A DNA stretch of 64,000 nt, taken from positions 290,378 through 354,377 of the forward strand of contig NZ_BSEX01000004.1 in the NCBI RefSeq assembly GCF_027922045.1, written 5' to 3'. This document shows, piece by piece, positions 47,901-55,987 of this stretch; position 1 is the stretch's first letter, and each line of letters starts with the position of its first letter. The position numbers were made by a program, and so were the translations under genes. The notes beneath the pieces are model-generated. The model did not search any database and had not been told where the DNA came from. It was given only the letters and a program-made list of their open reading frames with translations. This DNA comes from Microbacterium terregens. Its GTDB lineage: Bacteria > Pseudomonadota > Alphaproteobacteria > Sphingomonadales > Sphingomonadaceae.

Positions 47901-48488
47901 CCCGATCATGGTGCTCATCACGGCATAGAGGACCAGGAAGACGATGACGCCGACATAGCTGCCCATCATCGATCGCGTGACCGTCGCCACCGCAAAGAAG
48001 ATCGCCGCGGTAAGGAACAGGTTCGGCAGCGCCACCACGAAATAGGCCCAGGCGAAGGCGGCGGGGATCGTCGGCCCCAGCCGCTCCGGATCGATCCAGG
48101 GCATCAGCGACCCGACCCAGATCGCCAGCGGAATCGCCAGGAACGCCACCGCCGCGGCCAGGAAGGCGCCGGTGAAGCGCCCCATCAGATACTGGAACCG
48201 GGTGACGCGCGTCGTGCGCACCATCGGGCCGAAGCCCGATTCATCGTCGCGCACCACCACGTTCGCAACGAACGCAGTCGTCACGAACATGAAGAACAGC
48301 GAAAAGATCGCGTGGACCTGGACGATGGCGAAGGGGCTGTTGGCGTGGACGTTGCCGCCCGCGCCGATCTGGATGTTCTCGCTCGCGACCGACCCGAAGG
48401 TCAGCAGGAAGAAGAGCGCCGCGACGACCCAGAACACCGGGCTGCCGAACTGGTAGCGGAGTTCGAACCCCGCGATCTTGCGAAACAT
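44904..48488 (-). CDS. ABC transporter permease fused to M1 family aminopeptidase
   Basis: 1194 residues. Residues 1-~600 are an ABC-2-type membrane region in two blocks (FELRYQFGSPVFWVVAALFFL, later CRFEMAQVFRSPAFLVLLVVGLFNTVG). Residues ~640-1150 form an M1 metallopeptidase: HELGH at 933-937, zinc ligand Glu957 in VETMAQYSAL, and an upstream FEFP-like FPGYDSFAQ. The gap between HELGH and Glu957 is 19 residues; I recall the same spacing in related ABC/M1 fusions, against 18 in typical M1 enzymes. Its cognate ATPase gene precedes it by 13 bp. Role probably export or processing of peptides; the substrate is unknown. Confidence 0.9.
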   Translation of the reverse strand: MFRKIAGFELRYQFGSPVFWVVAALFFLLTFGSVASENIQIGAGGNVHANSPFAIVQVHAIFSLFFMFVTTAFVANVVVRDDESGFGPMVRTTRVTRFQYLMGRFTGAFLAAAVAFLAIPLAIWVGSLMPWIDPERLGPTIPAAFAWAYFVVALPNLFLTAAIFFAVATVTRSMMGSYVGVIVFLVLYAVMSTMIGQQPEWRQVAAYVEPFGVAAISNATRYFTAAERNAILPPLDGALLANRLIWIGVALAALGFAVGRFRFAERGISKRRLRKQARREAKLGQTAPRLVDRLPAPQPDGATWARLLTRCRFEMAQVFRSPAFLVLLVVGLFNTVGALLFAGEIYGTPARPLTFALIETLTGGFGLIPIIIAIYYAGELVWRDRDRKIHEIIDATPLPNWAYMVPKALAVTGVLFTTLLAAAVAAILVQLIRGGGEVSLGEYWRWYLLPQTVDMVLLAILSVFVQALSPNKYVGWAIMVVYIVATLTLSNLGFEHPLYLYGGGPTPQLSDMNGDQIGGAAAWWVRLYWGAAAVILATLAHLLWRRGTETRLLPRLRRVPARLRGVPGVIIGVALVAFVSVGAFIFYNTNVLNPYRTRDANEQRMAEYEKKYLHYETILQPSLTDVRLAIDLHPSERRMTVDGVYRFVNDTGLPLDTLHVRLPDADTKLASVTVPGAQLASNDAEFQYRLYHFDRPLAPGATGTLQFRTERSQRGFRATGEDTRLVANGSFLNNFDFAPQLGMNRAGLLTDRVTRRRYGLPSELRMAKLEDVSARQRNYLANADWVNSDITVTTDAPQVPIAPGRRVSDTTQGGRRTAHFVSTAPILAFFSVQSADYAVRRDRQGPVQLEVYYQPNHGFNVDRMLQAMKLSLGYYDKAFGPYQFTYARIIEFPGYDSFAQAFAGTVPYSEKIGFIADTRDPDEIDYVTYVTAHELGHQYWAHQLISADQQGGTVLVETMAQYSALMVMKHLYGEDKIRRFLKYELDNYLRSRGSEAIEELPLDRVENQGYIHYRKGAVALYLLQDRLGEERVNAMLRGLLDRHRFKGAPYANSMELVDGFRGLARNAGERQLVDDLFDRITLYDLKLKEAKTRKLPDGRFETVLTIEGGKAYADGRGKETQATLDDQIDVGLFTARPGLGSFDRSDVLVMERRPVRSGVQQLRLVTAKRPAFAGVDPYNKYIDRNSDDNVVQVN

Positions 48489-48501
48489 GGGCGCCCTCCC
48501 C

Positions 48502-49404
48502 TCAGGCCGCGACAGCGGCGGCGGTGTCGATGGGGCGGCGGGTGCGGGCCAGGGTCGCGAAATACACGTCCTCCAGCCCGCCGCGCACCGGCTCGAAGCC
48601 GTTGCCGGGATCGACCTCGGACAGGATGTGGACGATGGTCCGCCCGGCGAACAGGCGGGTGGAGATCAGCTCGTAGCGCTCCCGCACCTCGGTCAACTCA
48701 TCGCGCCGGATCGCCTTGGCCCAGACGGTGCCGCGCGCCTGCTCGATCAGTTCCAGGGGCGCCCCCTCCAACCGGATCTTGCCAGCCGCCAGCACCGCCA
48801 TGCGCGGGCAGAGATCCGCCACGTCCTCGACGATGTGGGTGGAGAGGATCACGACCACATTCTCGCCGATCTCGGCAAGCAGGTTGAGGAAGCGGTTGCG
48901 CTCTTCCGGGTCGAGACCGGCGGTCGGCTCGTCGACGATGATGAGGCGGGGGTTGCCGATCAGCGCCTGGGCGATGCCGAAGCGCTGGCGCATGCCGCCC
49001 GAAAAGCCGGCGATCGCCTTCTTGCGGACGTTCCACAGGTTGACCTGGTTGAGCAGCGTCTCGACCGTCGCCTTCCGGTCCGCGGCCGAGGCGATGCCCT
49101 TCAGCACCGCCATGTGATCGAGCATGTCGTAGGCGGAGACGCGCGGATAGACGCCGAAGTCCTGCGGCAGATAGCCCAGCGTCTCGCGCAGCCGCTCCGG
49201 CTCCGCGATCACGTCGATGTCGCCAAAGGTGATGCTGCCGCTGGTCGGCGTCTGGAGCGTCGCGACGGTCCGCATCAGCGTCGACTTGCCCGCCCCATTC
49301 GGCCCCAGCAGCCCGAACATGCCCGTCGGTACCGACAAGGTCACGTCATCCAGCGCGCGCGTCCCGTTGCCATAGACGTGGCTGACGTTGCGTAGCTCCA
49401 GCAT
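48502..49404 (-). CDS. ABC transporter ATP-binding protein paired with the M1-fused permease
   Basis: 300 residues. Walker [20 protein letters not shown]-loop LGYLPQDFGVYP, signature FSGGMRQRFGIAQAL, Walker B RLIIVDEPTAGLDPEER, H-loop LSTHIVEDVADLC. ATG at 49404 with AGGGGA upstream (a TTG two codons earlier is less likely). The fused permease/peptidase follows 13 bp downstream, so the pair forms one exporter operon. Confidence 0.94.
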   Translation of the reverse strand: MLELRNVSHVYGNGTRALDDVTLSVPTGMFGLLGPNGAGKSTLMRTVATLQTPTSGSITFGDIDVIAEPERLRETLGYLPQDFGVYPRVSAYDMLDHMAVLKGIASAADRKATVETLLNQVNLWNVRKKAIAGFSGGMRQRFGIAQALIGNPRLIIVDEPTAGLDPEERNRFLNLLAEIGENVVVILSTHIVEDVADLCPRMAVLAAGKIRLEGAPLELIEQARGTVWAKAIRRDELTEVRERYELISTRLFAGRTIVHILSEVDPGNGFEPVRGGLEDVYFATLARTRRPIDTAAAVAA

Positions 49405-49482
49405 TCTCAATTCCCCTCACCCCGAGGAGAGGATGCTAGCGCGGTGTCCTACTTCACTAAAGCAGTTTTTTGGGCAGCCGTG

Positions 49483-50613
49483 TCAGGCAAAGACGGACTT
49501 CGGGATATGCGTGATCCGACACGCCAGATCCGCCTCCCCGGACGCGACCACATAGACCTCGCCATGCTCCGCGATGCCGGTGGTGAACACCACGTTGCGC
49601 ACGTACATCTGGTCCTCCAGCGGCTGCGTCAGCGCCGGGTTCGCCTCCAGCAGCGGCGGGTGCTGGGTGGCGACGGTGCGGCTCGGATCGTCGGCGTCCA
49701 GGATCGTCCAATAGGTGCGATAGATGCCGACAATCTCGTGCGGCTCGACCCCATGCCACAGGCTCAGCCAGCCGCGCTCCGTCCGGATCGGCGGGGTGCC
49801 GCCGCCCATGCGCGCGGTGGCGACGGTGGCGGCGTGCGGGCGGATGCCGGGCTTGCGGCACGGCTTCCAGTGCAAGAGGTCGGGCGAGGTGGCGAGGTTG
49901 ATCGACGGCCCGGCGCGCCACTCGCTGTCCGGCGGATAGGCGAAATACAGGTCGCCCAGCGGCCGGGTCTGCGCCCAGTAGCGTCCGTCGACCTGGCCCT
50001 CGAAGATCAGCATGTCCTTGTTCTGGTGGTCGAGCACCATGTCCTCGAACCGCCAGTCGAGCCCATTGTCCGAACTGTAGAGCGTGGTCGAATGCCGCTC
50101 GGGACTGACCGAGCAGGTCGTCATCCAGTAGCGATCATCGAGGCGGCTGATCCGCGCATCCTCGACGCCATAGCATTGCCAGCTGCCCTGCGGCGCCACC
50201 GCGCGATCATAGTGCACCGCGACCACCTCCAACCCGTCGGGCGAGAGCTCGACCGGCAGCAGCCAGGACAGCGAGGTTAGCGCCATCACCCGCCATTTGT
50301 TGCCCTGGAGCAGGAACTTGCGCGGATCGGCCGTGTCGGCGTGCTCGAGCGGCCAGCCGTCGAGCACGTAGCGGCCGGCGCTCCCCTCCTCGCCTTCCCA
50401 ACGGATCGCATGGACGCGACCGTCGCGGATCGGCTTGCGCAGCGCCTCGGCCACTCGCACCATCATCAGCAGGTTGCCGCCCGGCAGCCGGGTCAGACCC
50501 GGATTGAACGCCCCCAGCACATAGGTTTCGGCGTCGAGGTGCCCCGCGAGCGGCGACCGCGAAAGGTCCACGTCGTCGGGGGTGAAGACCAGCTGGTCGA
50601 CGTCGAAGTTCAT
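49483..50613 (-). CDS. GH130 family glycosidase/phosphorylase-like protein, paralogue 1
   Basis: 376 residues, five-bladed propeller type: VLGAFNPGLTRLPGGNLLMMVRVAE, LTSLSWLLPVELS, CYGVEDARISRLDDRYWMT (GVEDxR motif at 149-155), HQNKDMLIFEGQVDGRYWAQTRP, and GGGTPPIRTERGWLSLWHGVE. GH130 enzymes phosphorolyse or hydrolyse beta-mannosides. No signal peptide, so it is cytoplasmic. Its ATG overlaps the upstream SDR stop by 4 nt. A paralogue lies at 57504. Substrate unknown; a link with the manC end of the window is speculation. Confidence 0.88.
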   Translation of the reverse strand: MNFDVDQLVFTPDDVDLSRSPLAGHLDAETYVLGAFNPGLTRLPGGNLLMMVRVAEALRKPIRDGRVHAIRWEGEEGSAGRYVLDGWPLEHADTADPRKFLLQGNKWRVMALTSLSWLLPVELSPDGLEVVAVHYDRAVAPQGSWQCYGVEDARISRLDDRYWMTTCSVSPERHSTTLYSSDNGLDWRFEDMVLDHQNKDMLIFEGQVDGRYWAQTRPLGDLYFAYPPDSEWRAGPSINLATSPDLLHWKPCRKPGIRPHAATVATARMGGGTPPIRTERGWLSLWHGVEPHEIVGIYRTYWTILDADDPSRTVATQHPPLLEANPALTQPLEDQMYVRNVVFTTGIAEHGEVYVVASGEADLACRITHIPKSVFA

Positions 50614-51368
50614 TCGGCCGCCTGCGCGCGCGGCGTGATCACCACCTGCTGCACCACGGTGCGGCGCGGCTGCGTGAGCATATAGTGGACGCCCACCGCG
50701 ATGTCCTCGGCGCGCAGCATGGTCTCCTCGCGGATCTGCTCGCGCTGCTTTTCGACCGGGACGTCGGGCAGCTGCATGTCGGACCCGGTCTTGCCCGGCT
50801 CCACCAGCCCGACCCGGATCCCCTTCGGTCCCAGCTCCCGCCGCAGCGCCTCGGAGAAGCCAGCGATGCCCGCCTTGATCCCGGCGTAGATGGTCGAGCC
50901 CGGGCCGAGCACATGCGCGCTCATCGATCCCACCAGCACCAGGTCACCCTCGCCTTCCAGGAGTTCGGCCGCGGCGTGCGAGCCCAGCAGATAGGCGGTG
51001 AAGTTGAGCGCGATCGCGTGCCGCAGCTCCGCCTCGCCCGTCTCCGATATGCCGGACGCGGCGACGGCGGCGTTCAGCACCACGGCGTCCAGCCCGCCCA
51101 GCCGCTCGCGCGCGATCTCCAGGAAGCCGCGGGCATGGTCCGGCTCCGCCAGGTCGAGCACCGCACCATCGCCCTCGCCCACCTCGCGGATGCGGGCGAG
51201 CGCATCGGCCAGATGGTCCGAATCATGCCCGCACACGAACACCTGCGCGCCTTCCGAGGCGAGCAGCACCGCGATCGCACGGCCGATGCCGGTGGTGCCG
51301 CCGGTGATCGCCACCCGCCTGCCGGCAAGCGATAGAACCTCGGTGTGGGCGTCTCGAATGTCGGTCAT
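50610..51368 (-). CDS. Short-chain dehydrogenase/reductase
   Basis: 252 residues. Cofactor motif TGGTTGIG at residues 22-29, NAAVAAS, catalytic Ser in VGSMSAH, and YAGIK (Tyr161, Lys165). Classical SDR with VEPGKTGSDM after the active site. ATG at 51368. Its stop overlaps the GH130 start (ATGA), suggesting the reductase and the glycosidase act together, possibly on a sugar-derived product. Substrate unknown. Confidence 0.92.
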   Translation of the reverse strand: MTDIRDAHTEVLSLAGRRVAITGGTTGIGRAIAVLLASEGAQVFVCGHDSDHLADALARIREVGEGDGAVLDLAEPDHARGFLEIARERLGGLDAVVLNAAVAASGISETGEAELRHAIALNFTAYLLGSHAAAELLEGEGDLVLVGSMSAHVLGPGSTIYAGIKAGIAGFSEALRRELGPKGIRVGLVEPGKTGSDMQLPDVPVEKQREQIREETMLRAEDIAVGVHYMLTQPRRTVVQQVVITPRAQAAE

Positions 51369-51432
51369 GCGGGCTCCTTGGCGCGTTGCCCGCAAACAAA
51401 GGATCGCGCCGCGCGAAGTTCCCGCGGCCGCG

Positions 51433-51846
51433 TCAGCCGATCCGGCGCACCGTCTCCGGATCGCGCTGGCCCGAGAAGAAGGCGTCCAGCACCGCCGCGA
51501 ACACCGGCTCCTCCGGCGCGACCGCTGCGAACAGCGTCATCGACGACCGCAGCTTCACGGCATCGATCCCGCCCAGCATCGCCTCGGCCGATCGCCCGCG
51601 ATGCGCGAGCAGCGCCGCCGCCGCTTCGCGCAGCCGGGCTCCCAGCAGCGGATGCGCGAGATAGGCTCGCGCCTCGGTCACATCCGAAATCGCATAGAAG
51701 CGCGCGGTCTCGCTGCGGCCGAGCCCGGCGATCTGCGGGAACACGAACCACATCCAGTGGCTGGTCTTGCGCCCCGCCTTCAGCTCGGCGAGCGCCTGCG
51801 TCCACACGCCCGCCTGCGCCTCCACGAAGCGGTCGAGTGCCGCCAC
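51433..51846 (-). CDS. DUF1810 family protein
   Basis: 137 residues from GTG. Conserved FVEAQAGVWTQALAELKAGRKTSHWMWFVFPQIAGLGRSETARFYAI, then EARAYLAHPLLGARL and DAVKLRSSMTLFAAV, the DUF1810 pattern (calpastatin-like in old naming). Function unknown. It starts 5 bp after the ubiG stop, in the same orientation, and may be co-transcribed with it. Confidence 0.9.
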   Translation of the reverse strand: MAALDRFVEAQAGVWTQALAELKAGRKTSHWMWFVFPQIAGLGRSETARFYAISDVTEARAYLAHPLLGARLREAAAALLAHRGRSAEAMLGGIDAVKLRSSMTLFAAVAPEEPVFAAVLDAFFSGQRDPETVRRIG

Positions 51847-51850
51847 CGCC

Positions 51851-52609
51851 TCAGCCCCTCGAGGCGGTCACGAGATAATCGAGCCGGGTGTCGTCCGAGA
51901 TGGTGAACCCGCGCGACGCCGAGAAGGAAAGCCCGCGCACCTCGCCCACCGTCAGCCCTTCGGCCCGGAGCAGCGCGGTGAGCTCGTCCGGGGTCAGGAA
52001 CTTGTCCCAATCGTGCGTCCCGCGCGGGATCGCGCCGACGCCCTCGGCCAAAGTGATCATCGCCAGCCGCGACAAGGGGGTCCGGTTGGGCGTCGACACC
52101 ACCATCAACCCGCCCGGCGCCAGCGCCGCCGCGAGCCAGGCCACGAAGCCGGCAGGATCGGCGACATGCTCGATCACCTCCAGCGAGGTGACCAGGTCGA
52201 ACTGCCGCCCCGCCACCGCCTCGACCCCGCCGGCGACGTACTCGATCGCCAAGCCCTGGCTCTCCGCATGCGCGCGTGCCGCACCGACATTCTCCGGCGC
52301 CGCGTCGACCCCCGTCACCGCCGCTCCGAGCCGGGCGAGCGGCTCGGCGAGCAGCCCGGCGCCGCAGCCGACGTCCAGCGCGGTTTTGCCCGCCAGCGGC
52401 GTAAATCCCTGCCCGTCGCCATCCCAATGCGCGTCGATCGCCTGGCGCAGGAAGCCCAATCGCGCCGGGTTCAGCCGGTGGAGCATCGCGGAGGATCCGT
52501 GCGGATTCCACCAGTCCGCAGCCAGCTTGCCGAAATGTGCGGCTTCCGCCGCCACCACGCTGCCGTTCGCTGCCCGCGCTTCGGGCGCCGCGTCGCTTGC
52601 CATAACCAT
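51851..52609 (-). CDS. ubiG: Ubiquinone biosynthesis O-methyltransferase UbiG
   Basis: 252 residues. SAM-dependent methyltransferase for both O-methylation steps of ubiquinone synthesis. WWNPHGSSAMLHRLNPARLGFL is the UbiG start pattern; SAM motif ALDVGCGAGLLAEPLARLGAAVTGVD; also SLEVIEHVADPAGFVAWLA and TPNRTPLSRL. ATG at 52609 has AGGGAGG six bases upstream. Divergent from lysC across a 55-bp gap. Confidence 0.95.
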   Translation of the reverse strand: MVMASDAAPEARAANGSVVAAEAAHFGKLAADWWNPHGSSAMLHRLNPARLGFLRQAIDAHWDGDGQGFTPLAGKTALDVGCGAGLLAEPLARLGAAVTGVDAAPENVGAARAHAESQGLAIEYVAGGVEAVAGRQFDLVTSLEVIEHVADPAGFVAWLAAALAPGGLMVVSTPNRTPLSRLAMITLAEGVGAIPRGTHDWDKFLTPDELTALLRAEGLTVGEVRGLSFSASRGFTISDDTRLDYLVTASRG

Positions 52610-52664
52610 GACGCCTCCCTATCAGCGCAACCCGACGTTCCCAAGGGGGTGAGGCGCTCGGTAC

Positions 52665-53918
52665 ATGGCACGCATCGTGATGAAGTTCGGCGGCACCTCC
52701 ATGGCCGGGATCGAGCGCATCCGCAGCGTCGCCCAGCGCGTCAAACGCGAGTGGGAAGCCGGCAACCAGGTCGCCGTCGTCGTCTCCGCGATGGCCGGCG
52801 AGACCGACCGGCTCGTCAATTTCTGCCGCGAAGCCTCGTCGCTCTACGACCCGCGCGAATATGACGTGGTGGTCGCCTCGGGCGAGCAGGTGACGAGCGG
52901 GCTGCTCGCCATCGCGCTCCAGGCGATCGGCGTGCCCGCGCGCAGCTGGCTCGGCTGGCAGCTGCCGATCCACACCTCGGACGCCCATGCTTCCGCCCGC
53001 ATCGGCGAGATCGACACCCAGGCGCTGCTCGCCGCCACGGCCGGTGGCGAGGTCGCGGTGATCCCGGGCTTCCAGGGGCTGGCCGACAATGGCCGGGTGA
53101 CGACGCTCGGCCGTGGCGGATCGGATACCTCGGCGGTCGCAGTCGCGGCGGCGATGAAGGCGGACCGCTGCGACATCTACACCGACGTCGACGGCGTCTA
53201 TACGACCGACCCGCGCATCGTGCCGCGCGCGCGCAAGCTCAAGCGCGTGACGTACGAAGAAATGCTGGAGCTCGCCAGCGTCGGCGCCAAGGTGCTGCAG
53301 ACGCGCTCGGTCGGGCTCGCGATGAAGGAAGGGGTCCGCGTCCAGGTGCTCTCGTCGTTTGCCGATGCGGATGCGGCGGCGGAACCGGGCACGATGATCG
53401 TGGGCGAAGAGGAAGTGGACGAGATGGAACGCCAACTCATTACCGGCATCGCGCACGACAAGAACGAGGCCAAGATCACGCTGACCGAGGTTCCCGATCG
53501 CCCGGGTGCGGTGGCGGCCATCTTCGGCCCGCTCGCCGACACCGGCATCAACGTCGACATGATCGTGCAGAACGTGGCGCATTCGACTGGCTCGACCGAC
53601 GTCACCTTCACGATCAACCAGGCCGAGCTTCCCCGGGTGCTCGACGTGCTGGATCGCGAAAAGGGCAAGATCGGCTACGACCGGCTGGTTCACGACACCC
53701 GCGTCGCCAAGATCTCGGTGGTCGGCGTCGGCATGCGCAGCCATGCGGGCGTGGCGTCCACCATGTTCAAGACGCTGGGCGACCGCGGCATCAACGTACA
53801 GGCAATCACCACGTCGGAGATCAAGGTCAGCGTGCTGATCGAGGAAGACTATACCGAGCTGGCGGTGCGCGTGCTCCACACCGCCTATGGCCTCGACGCG
53901 GAGGACACCGCCGCCTGA
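52665..53918 (+). CDS. lysC: Aspartate kinase
   Basis: 417 residues. First step of the lysine/threonine/methionine pathway. KFGGTSMAG kinase motif near the start, VASGEQVTSGLLAIALQAIG, GRGGSDTSAVAVAAAM, DCDIYTDVDGVYTTDPR-like (RCDIYTDVDGVYTTDPRIV), then two ACT domains (RPGAVAAIFGPLADTGINVDMIVQN and VGVGMRSHAGVASTMFKTLGDRGINVQAITTSEIK), implying feedback control by amino acids. Divergent from ubiG. No adjacent asd. Confidence 0.97.
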   Translation: MARIVMKFGGTSMAGIERIRSVAQRVKREWEAGNQVAVVVSAMAGETDRLVNFCREASSLYDPREYDVVVASGEQVTSGLLAIALQAIGVPARSWLGWQLPIHTSDAHASARIGEIDTQALLAATAGGEVAVIPGFQGLADNGRVTTLGRGGSDTSAVAVAAAMKADRCDIYTDVDGVYTTDPRIVPRARKLKRVTYEEMLELASVGAKVLQTRSVGLAMKEGVRVQVLSSFADADAAAEPGTMIVGEEEVDEMERQLITGIAHDKNEAKITLTEVPDRPGAVAAIFGPLADTGINVDMIVQNVAHSTGSTDVTFTINQAELPRVLDVLDREKGKIGYDRLVHDTRVAKISVVGVGMRSHAGVASTMFKTLGDRGINVQAITTSEIKVSVLIEEDYTELAVRVLHTAYGLDAEDTAA

Positions 53919-53931
53919 TCGGGCGGCGGGC

Positions 53932-54351
53932 TCAATCCCCCAGCAGGTGCAGCGCAATCCGCCGCCGATGCGGCGCACGGCGGTGCTCGAACAGATAAAT
54001 GCCCTGCCAGGTGCCGAGCACCGGGCGCCCGTTCGCGACCGGGATCGACAGCTGCACGCCGGTCAGCGCCGTGCGCAAGTGCGCGGGCATGTCGTCCGGC
54101 CCCTCGTCGTCGTGCACATAGGCGGTGCGATCCTCCGGCGCGATCCGCGCGAAATAAGCGAGCAGGTCGTCCCGCACCTCCGGCGCCGCATTCTCCTGCA
54201 CCAGCAGCGACGCCGAGGTGTGCCGGCAGAACAGCGTCAGCAGCCCGGTCGTCATGCCCTGCTCGGCCACCCAGCCGCACACGTCGCGCGTCACCTCCAC
54301 CAGCCCCTGCCCCCGCGTGGGCACCTCCAACTCGCCGATCGCCTGCCGCAC
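53932..54351 (-). CDS. yjbQ: YjbQ/UPF0047 family protein
   Basis: 139 residues from GTG. GLLTLFCRHTSASLLVQENAAPEVRDDLLAYF, MPAHLRTALTGVQLSIPVANGRPVLGTWQGIYLFEHR and HRRRI are the family hallmarks. E. coli YjbQ has thiamine-phosphate synthase-like activity; the role in other bacteria is open. GTG at 54351 has AGGAGA six bases upstream. It lies 11 bp after the DUF559 gene on the same strand, with its ribosome site just outside the repeat that ends that gene. Confidence 0.88.
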   Translation of the reverse strand: MRQAIGELEVPTRGQGLVEVTRDVCGWVAEQGMTTGLLTLFCRHTSASLLVQENAAPEVRDDLLAYFARIAPEDRTAYVHDDEGPDDMPAHLRTALTGVQLSIPVANGRPVLGTWQGIYLFEHRRAPHRRRIALHLLGD

Positions 54352-54361
54352 TACGTTTCTC

Positions 54362-54412
54362 CTATTCCTCCCCCGGAGGGGGAGGGGGACCGGCGAAGCC
54401 GGTGGAGGGGTA
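54362..54412. repeat. Repeat family D, left copy (flanks DUF559 gene)
   Basis: CTATTCCTCCCCCGGAGGGGGAGG, then GGGACCGGCGAAGCCGGTGG and AGGGGTAA. It contains two palindromes and supplies the last codons and the stop of the DUF559 gene on the minus strand. The inverted counterpart is at 54771-54824; outer ends are CTATTCCTCCCCC in both, like terminal inverted repeats. Confidence 0.85.
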
Positions 54413-54763
54413 ATCTCCGCGAGCGGTGACGACAATGTGGCCGAGCGCGGCCTCCAAATCGCACAAGATCGTCTGCGCAGGGATACGCAAGACCCGAACG
54501 CCGCGTGTACGGAGCCAGTCGTCACGCGCCGCATCTTGCTCCGGCCGATCCCCACGCGCATGCCCCTCGCCATCGACTTCGACGACAAGGTTGAAGGCCG
54601 GACAGAAGAAATCGAGGACATAGATGCTGGCTGGATGCTGACGGCGAAACTGCAGGCCAGCCGGGCGGCAGCGAAGCGCCTGCCACAGGAGCACCTCGGG
54701 CAGGCTCATGCGTCGACGCAGTTGCCTGGCGAAATCCTGCGTTTTCTTCGGGCCGTGCAGCAT
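54362..54763 (-). CDS. DUF559 endonuclease-domain protein
   Basis: 133 residues. Vsr-like PD-(D/E)XK candidate: FRRQHPASIYVLDFFCPAFNLVVEVDGEGH carries the likely Asp (VLDFFCP) and Glu-x-Asp (VEVDG) metal residues; the tail RTRGVRVLRIPAQTIL is also typical. The C-terminal ~16 residues (DYPSTGFAGPPPPPGEE) are encoded entirely by the repeat at its 3' side. An inverted copy of the repeat lies 7 bp upstream of its ATG (54763). Function unknown; family members often sit near DNA-metabolism or mobile regions. Confidence 0.87.
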   Translation of the reverse strand: MLHGPKKTQDFARQLRRRMSLPEVLLWQALRCRPAGLQFRRQHPASIYVLDFFCPAFNLVVEVDGEGHARGDRPEQDAARDDWLRTRGVRVLRIPAQTILCDLEAALGHIVVTARGDYPSTGFAGPPPPPGEE

Positions 54764-54770
54764 GCGGAAA

Positions 54771-54824
54771 CTACCCCTCCACCAGCCTGCGGCTGGTCCC
54801 CCTCCCCCGCCGGGGGAGGAATAG
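54771..54824. repeat. Repeat family D, right copy (flanks DUF559 gene)
   Basis: CTACCCCTCCACCAGCCTGC followed by GGCTGGTCCCCCTCC and CCCCGCCGGGGGAGGAATAG. Read on the minus strand it matches the left copy. The inner stem differs by a compensating pair of changes (CCGGC/GCCGG against CCAGC/GCTGG), so pairing is preserved. Confidence 0.85.
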
Positions 54825-54928
54825 AGCATCCATGTCGCGGGTTTCCAATTGCAGATAACCAACTCAGCCTGCTGGTTTCGTCGCGGTTTCGTGTTCCACC
54901 TGCTTCGAAAGCGCTTTAGGGGCGCGCA

Positions 54929-55960
54929 ATGACCACCACTTCTTCCGTCGGCGCCGAGCGCCTTGCCCGCCGCATGGCCCGCGGCGCCGCCTTCCTCGGC
55001 ACCGAGACCGCGATCCTGTGCGGCGCCATGTCCTGGGTGTCCGAGCGCAACCTCGTTGCCGCCATCTCCAACGCCGGCGGCTTTGGCGTGATCGCGTGCG
55101 GCGCGATGACACCCGAGCTGCTCGACGCCGAGATCGCCGCCACCAAGGGTCTGACGAACAAGCCCTTCGGCGTGAACCTCATCACCATGCACCCGCAGCT
55201 GATGGATCTGATCGCGGTGTGCGCAAAGCACCAGGTCGGCCATGTCGTGCTCGCGGGCGGGCTTCCGCCGGCTGGCAGCCTCGACGCGATCAAGGCGTCG
55301 GGCGCCAAGGTCATCTGCTTCGCCCCCGCACTCGCGCTCGCCAAGAAGCTGATCCGCTCCGGCGTCGACGCGCTGGTGATCGAGGGCATGGAGGCCGGCG
55401 GCCACATCGGCCCGGTCTCCACCAGCGTGCTCGCGCAGGAAATGCTGCCCGAGATCGCCGAGGCGCTGCCCGTGTTCGTCGCCGGCGGCATCGGCCGCGG
55501 CGAGGCGATCGCCGGCTATCTCGACATGGGCGCCGCCGGCGTCCAGCTCGGCACGCGCTTCGCCTGCGCGACCGAGTCGATCGCGCACCCCAATTTCAAG
55601 AAGGCGTTCTTCCGCGCTTCCGCGCGCGACGCGGTTGCCAGCGTCCAGATCGACCCGCGCCTGCCGGTGATCCCAGTGCGCGCGCTCAAGAACGCCGGCG
55701 CGGAGCTGTTCACCGCCAAGCAGCGCGAAGTCGCCCGGTCGCTCGACGAAGGCGCGCTGGCGATGGCCGAGGCGCAGCTGCAGATCGAGCATTACTGGGC
55801 CGGCGCGCTGCGCCGTGCGGTGATCGACGGCGACGTCGAGCATGGCAGCGTGATGGCCGGTCAGTCGGTCGGCATGGTCAAGACCGAGGAGCCGGTCGCC
55901 GAGATCATCGCCACGCTGATGGAAGAAGCCGCCGCGGCGCTGGAGAAGCGGGCGGCGTAA
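54929..55960 (+). CDS. Nitronate monooxygenase/FabK-like flavoprotein
   Basis: 343 residues, FMN TIM barrel: LCGAMSWVSERNLVAAISNAGGFGVIA, GVNLITMHPQL, VIEGMEAGGHIGPVSTSVLAQE, VFVAGGIGRGEAIAGYLDMGAAGVQLGTRF. Family members oxidise nitronates or act as FabK-type enoyl reductases; this long form is more like nitronate monooxygenase. ATG at 54929 directly after the repeat-flanked region. Monocistronic; substrate unclear. Confidence 0.9.
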   Translation: MTTTSSVGAERLARRMARGAAFLGTETAILCGAMSWVSERNLVAAISNAGGFGVIACGAMTPELLDAEIAATKGLTNKPFGVNLITMHPQLMDLIAVCAKHQVGHVVLAGGLPPAGSLDAIKASGAKVICFAPALALAKKLIRSGVDALVIEGMEAGGHIGPVSTSVLAQEMLPEIAEALPVFVAGGIGRGEAIAGYLDMGAAGVQLGTRFACATESIAHPNFKKAFFRASARDAVASVQIDPRLPVIPVRALKNAGAELFTAKQREVARSLDEGALAMAEAQLQIEHYWAGALRRAVIDGDVEHGSVMAGQSVGMVKTEEPVAEIIATLMEEAAAALEKRAA

Positions 55961-55987
55961 GGGGCGCTTCCTCCCCCCTCCGAACCA

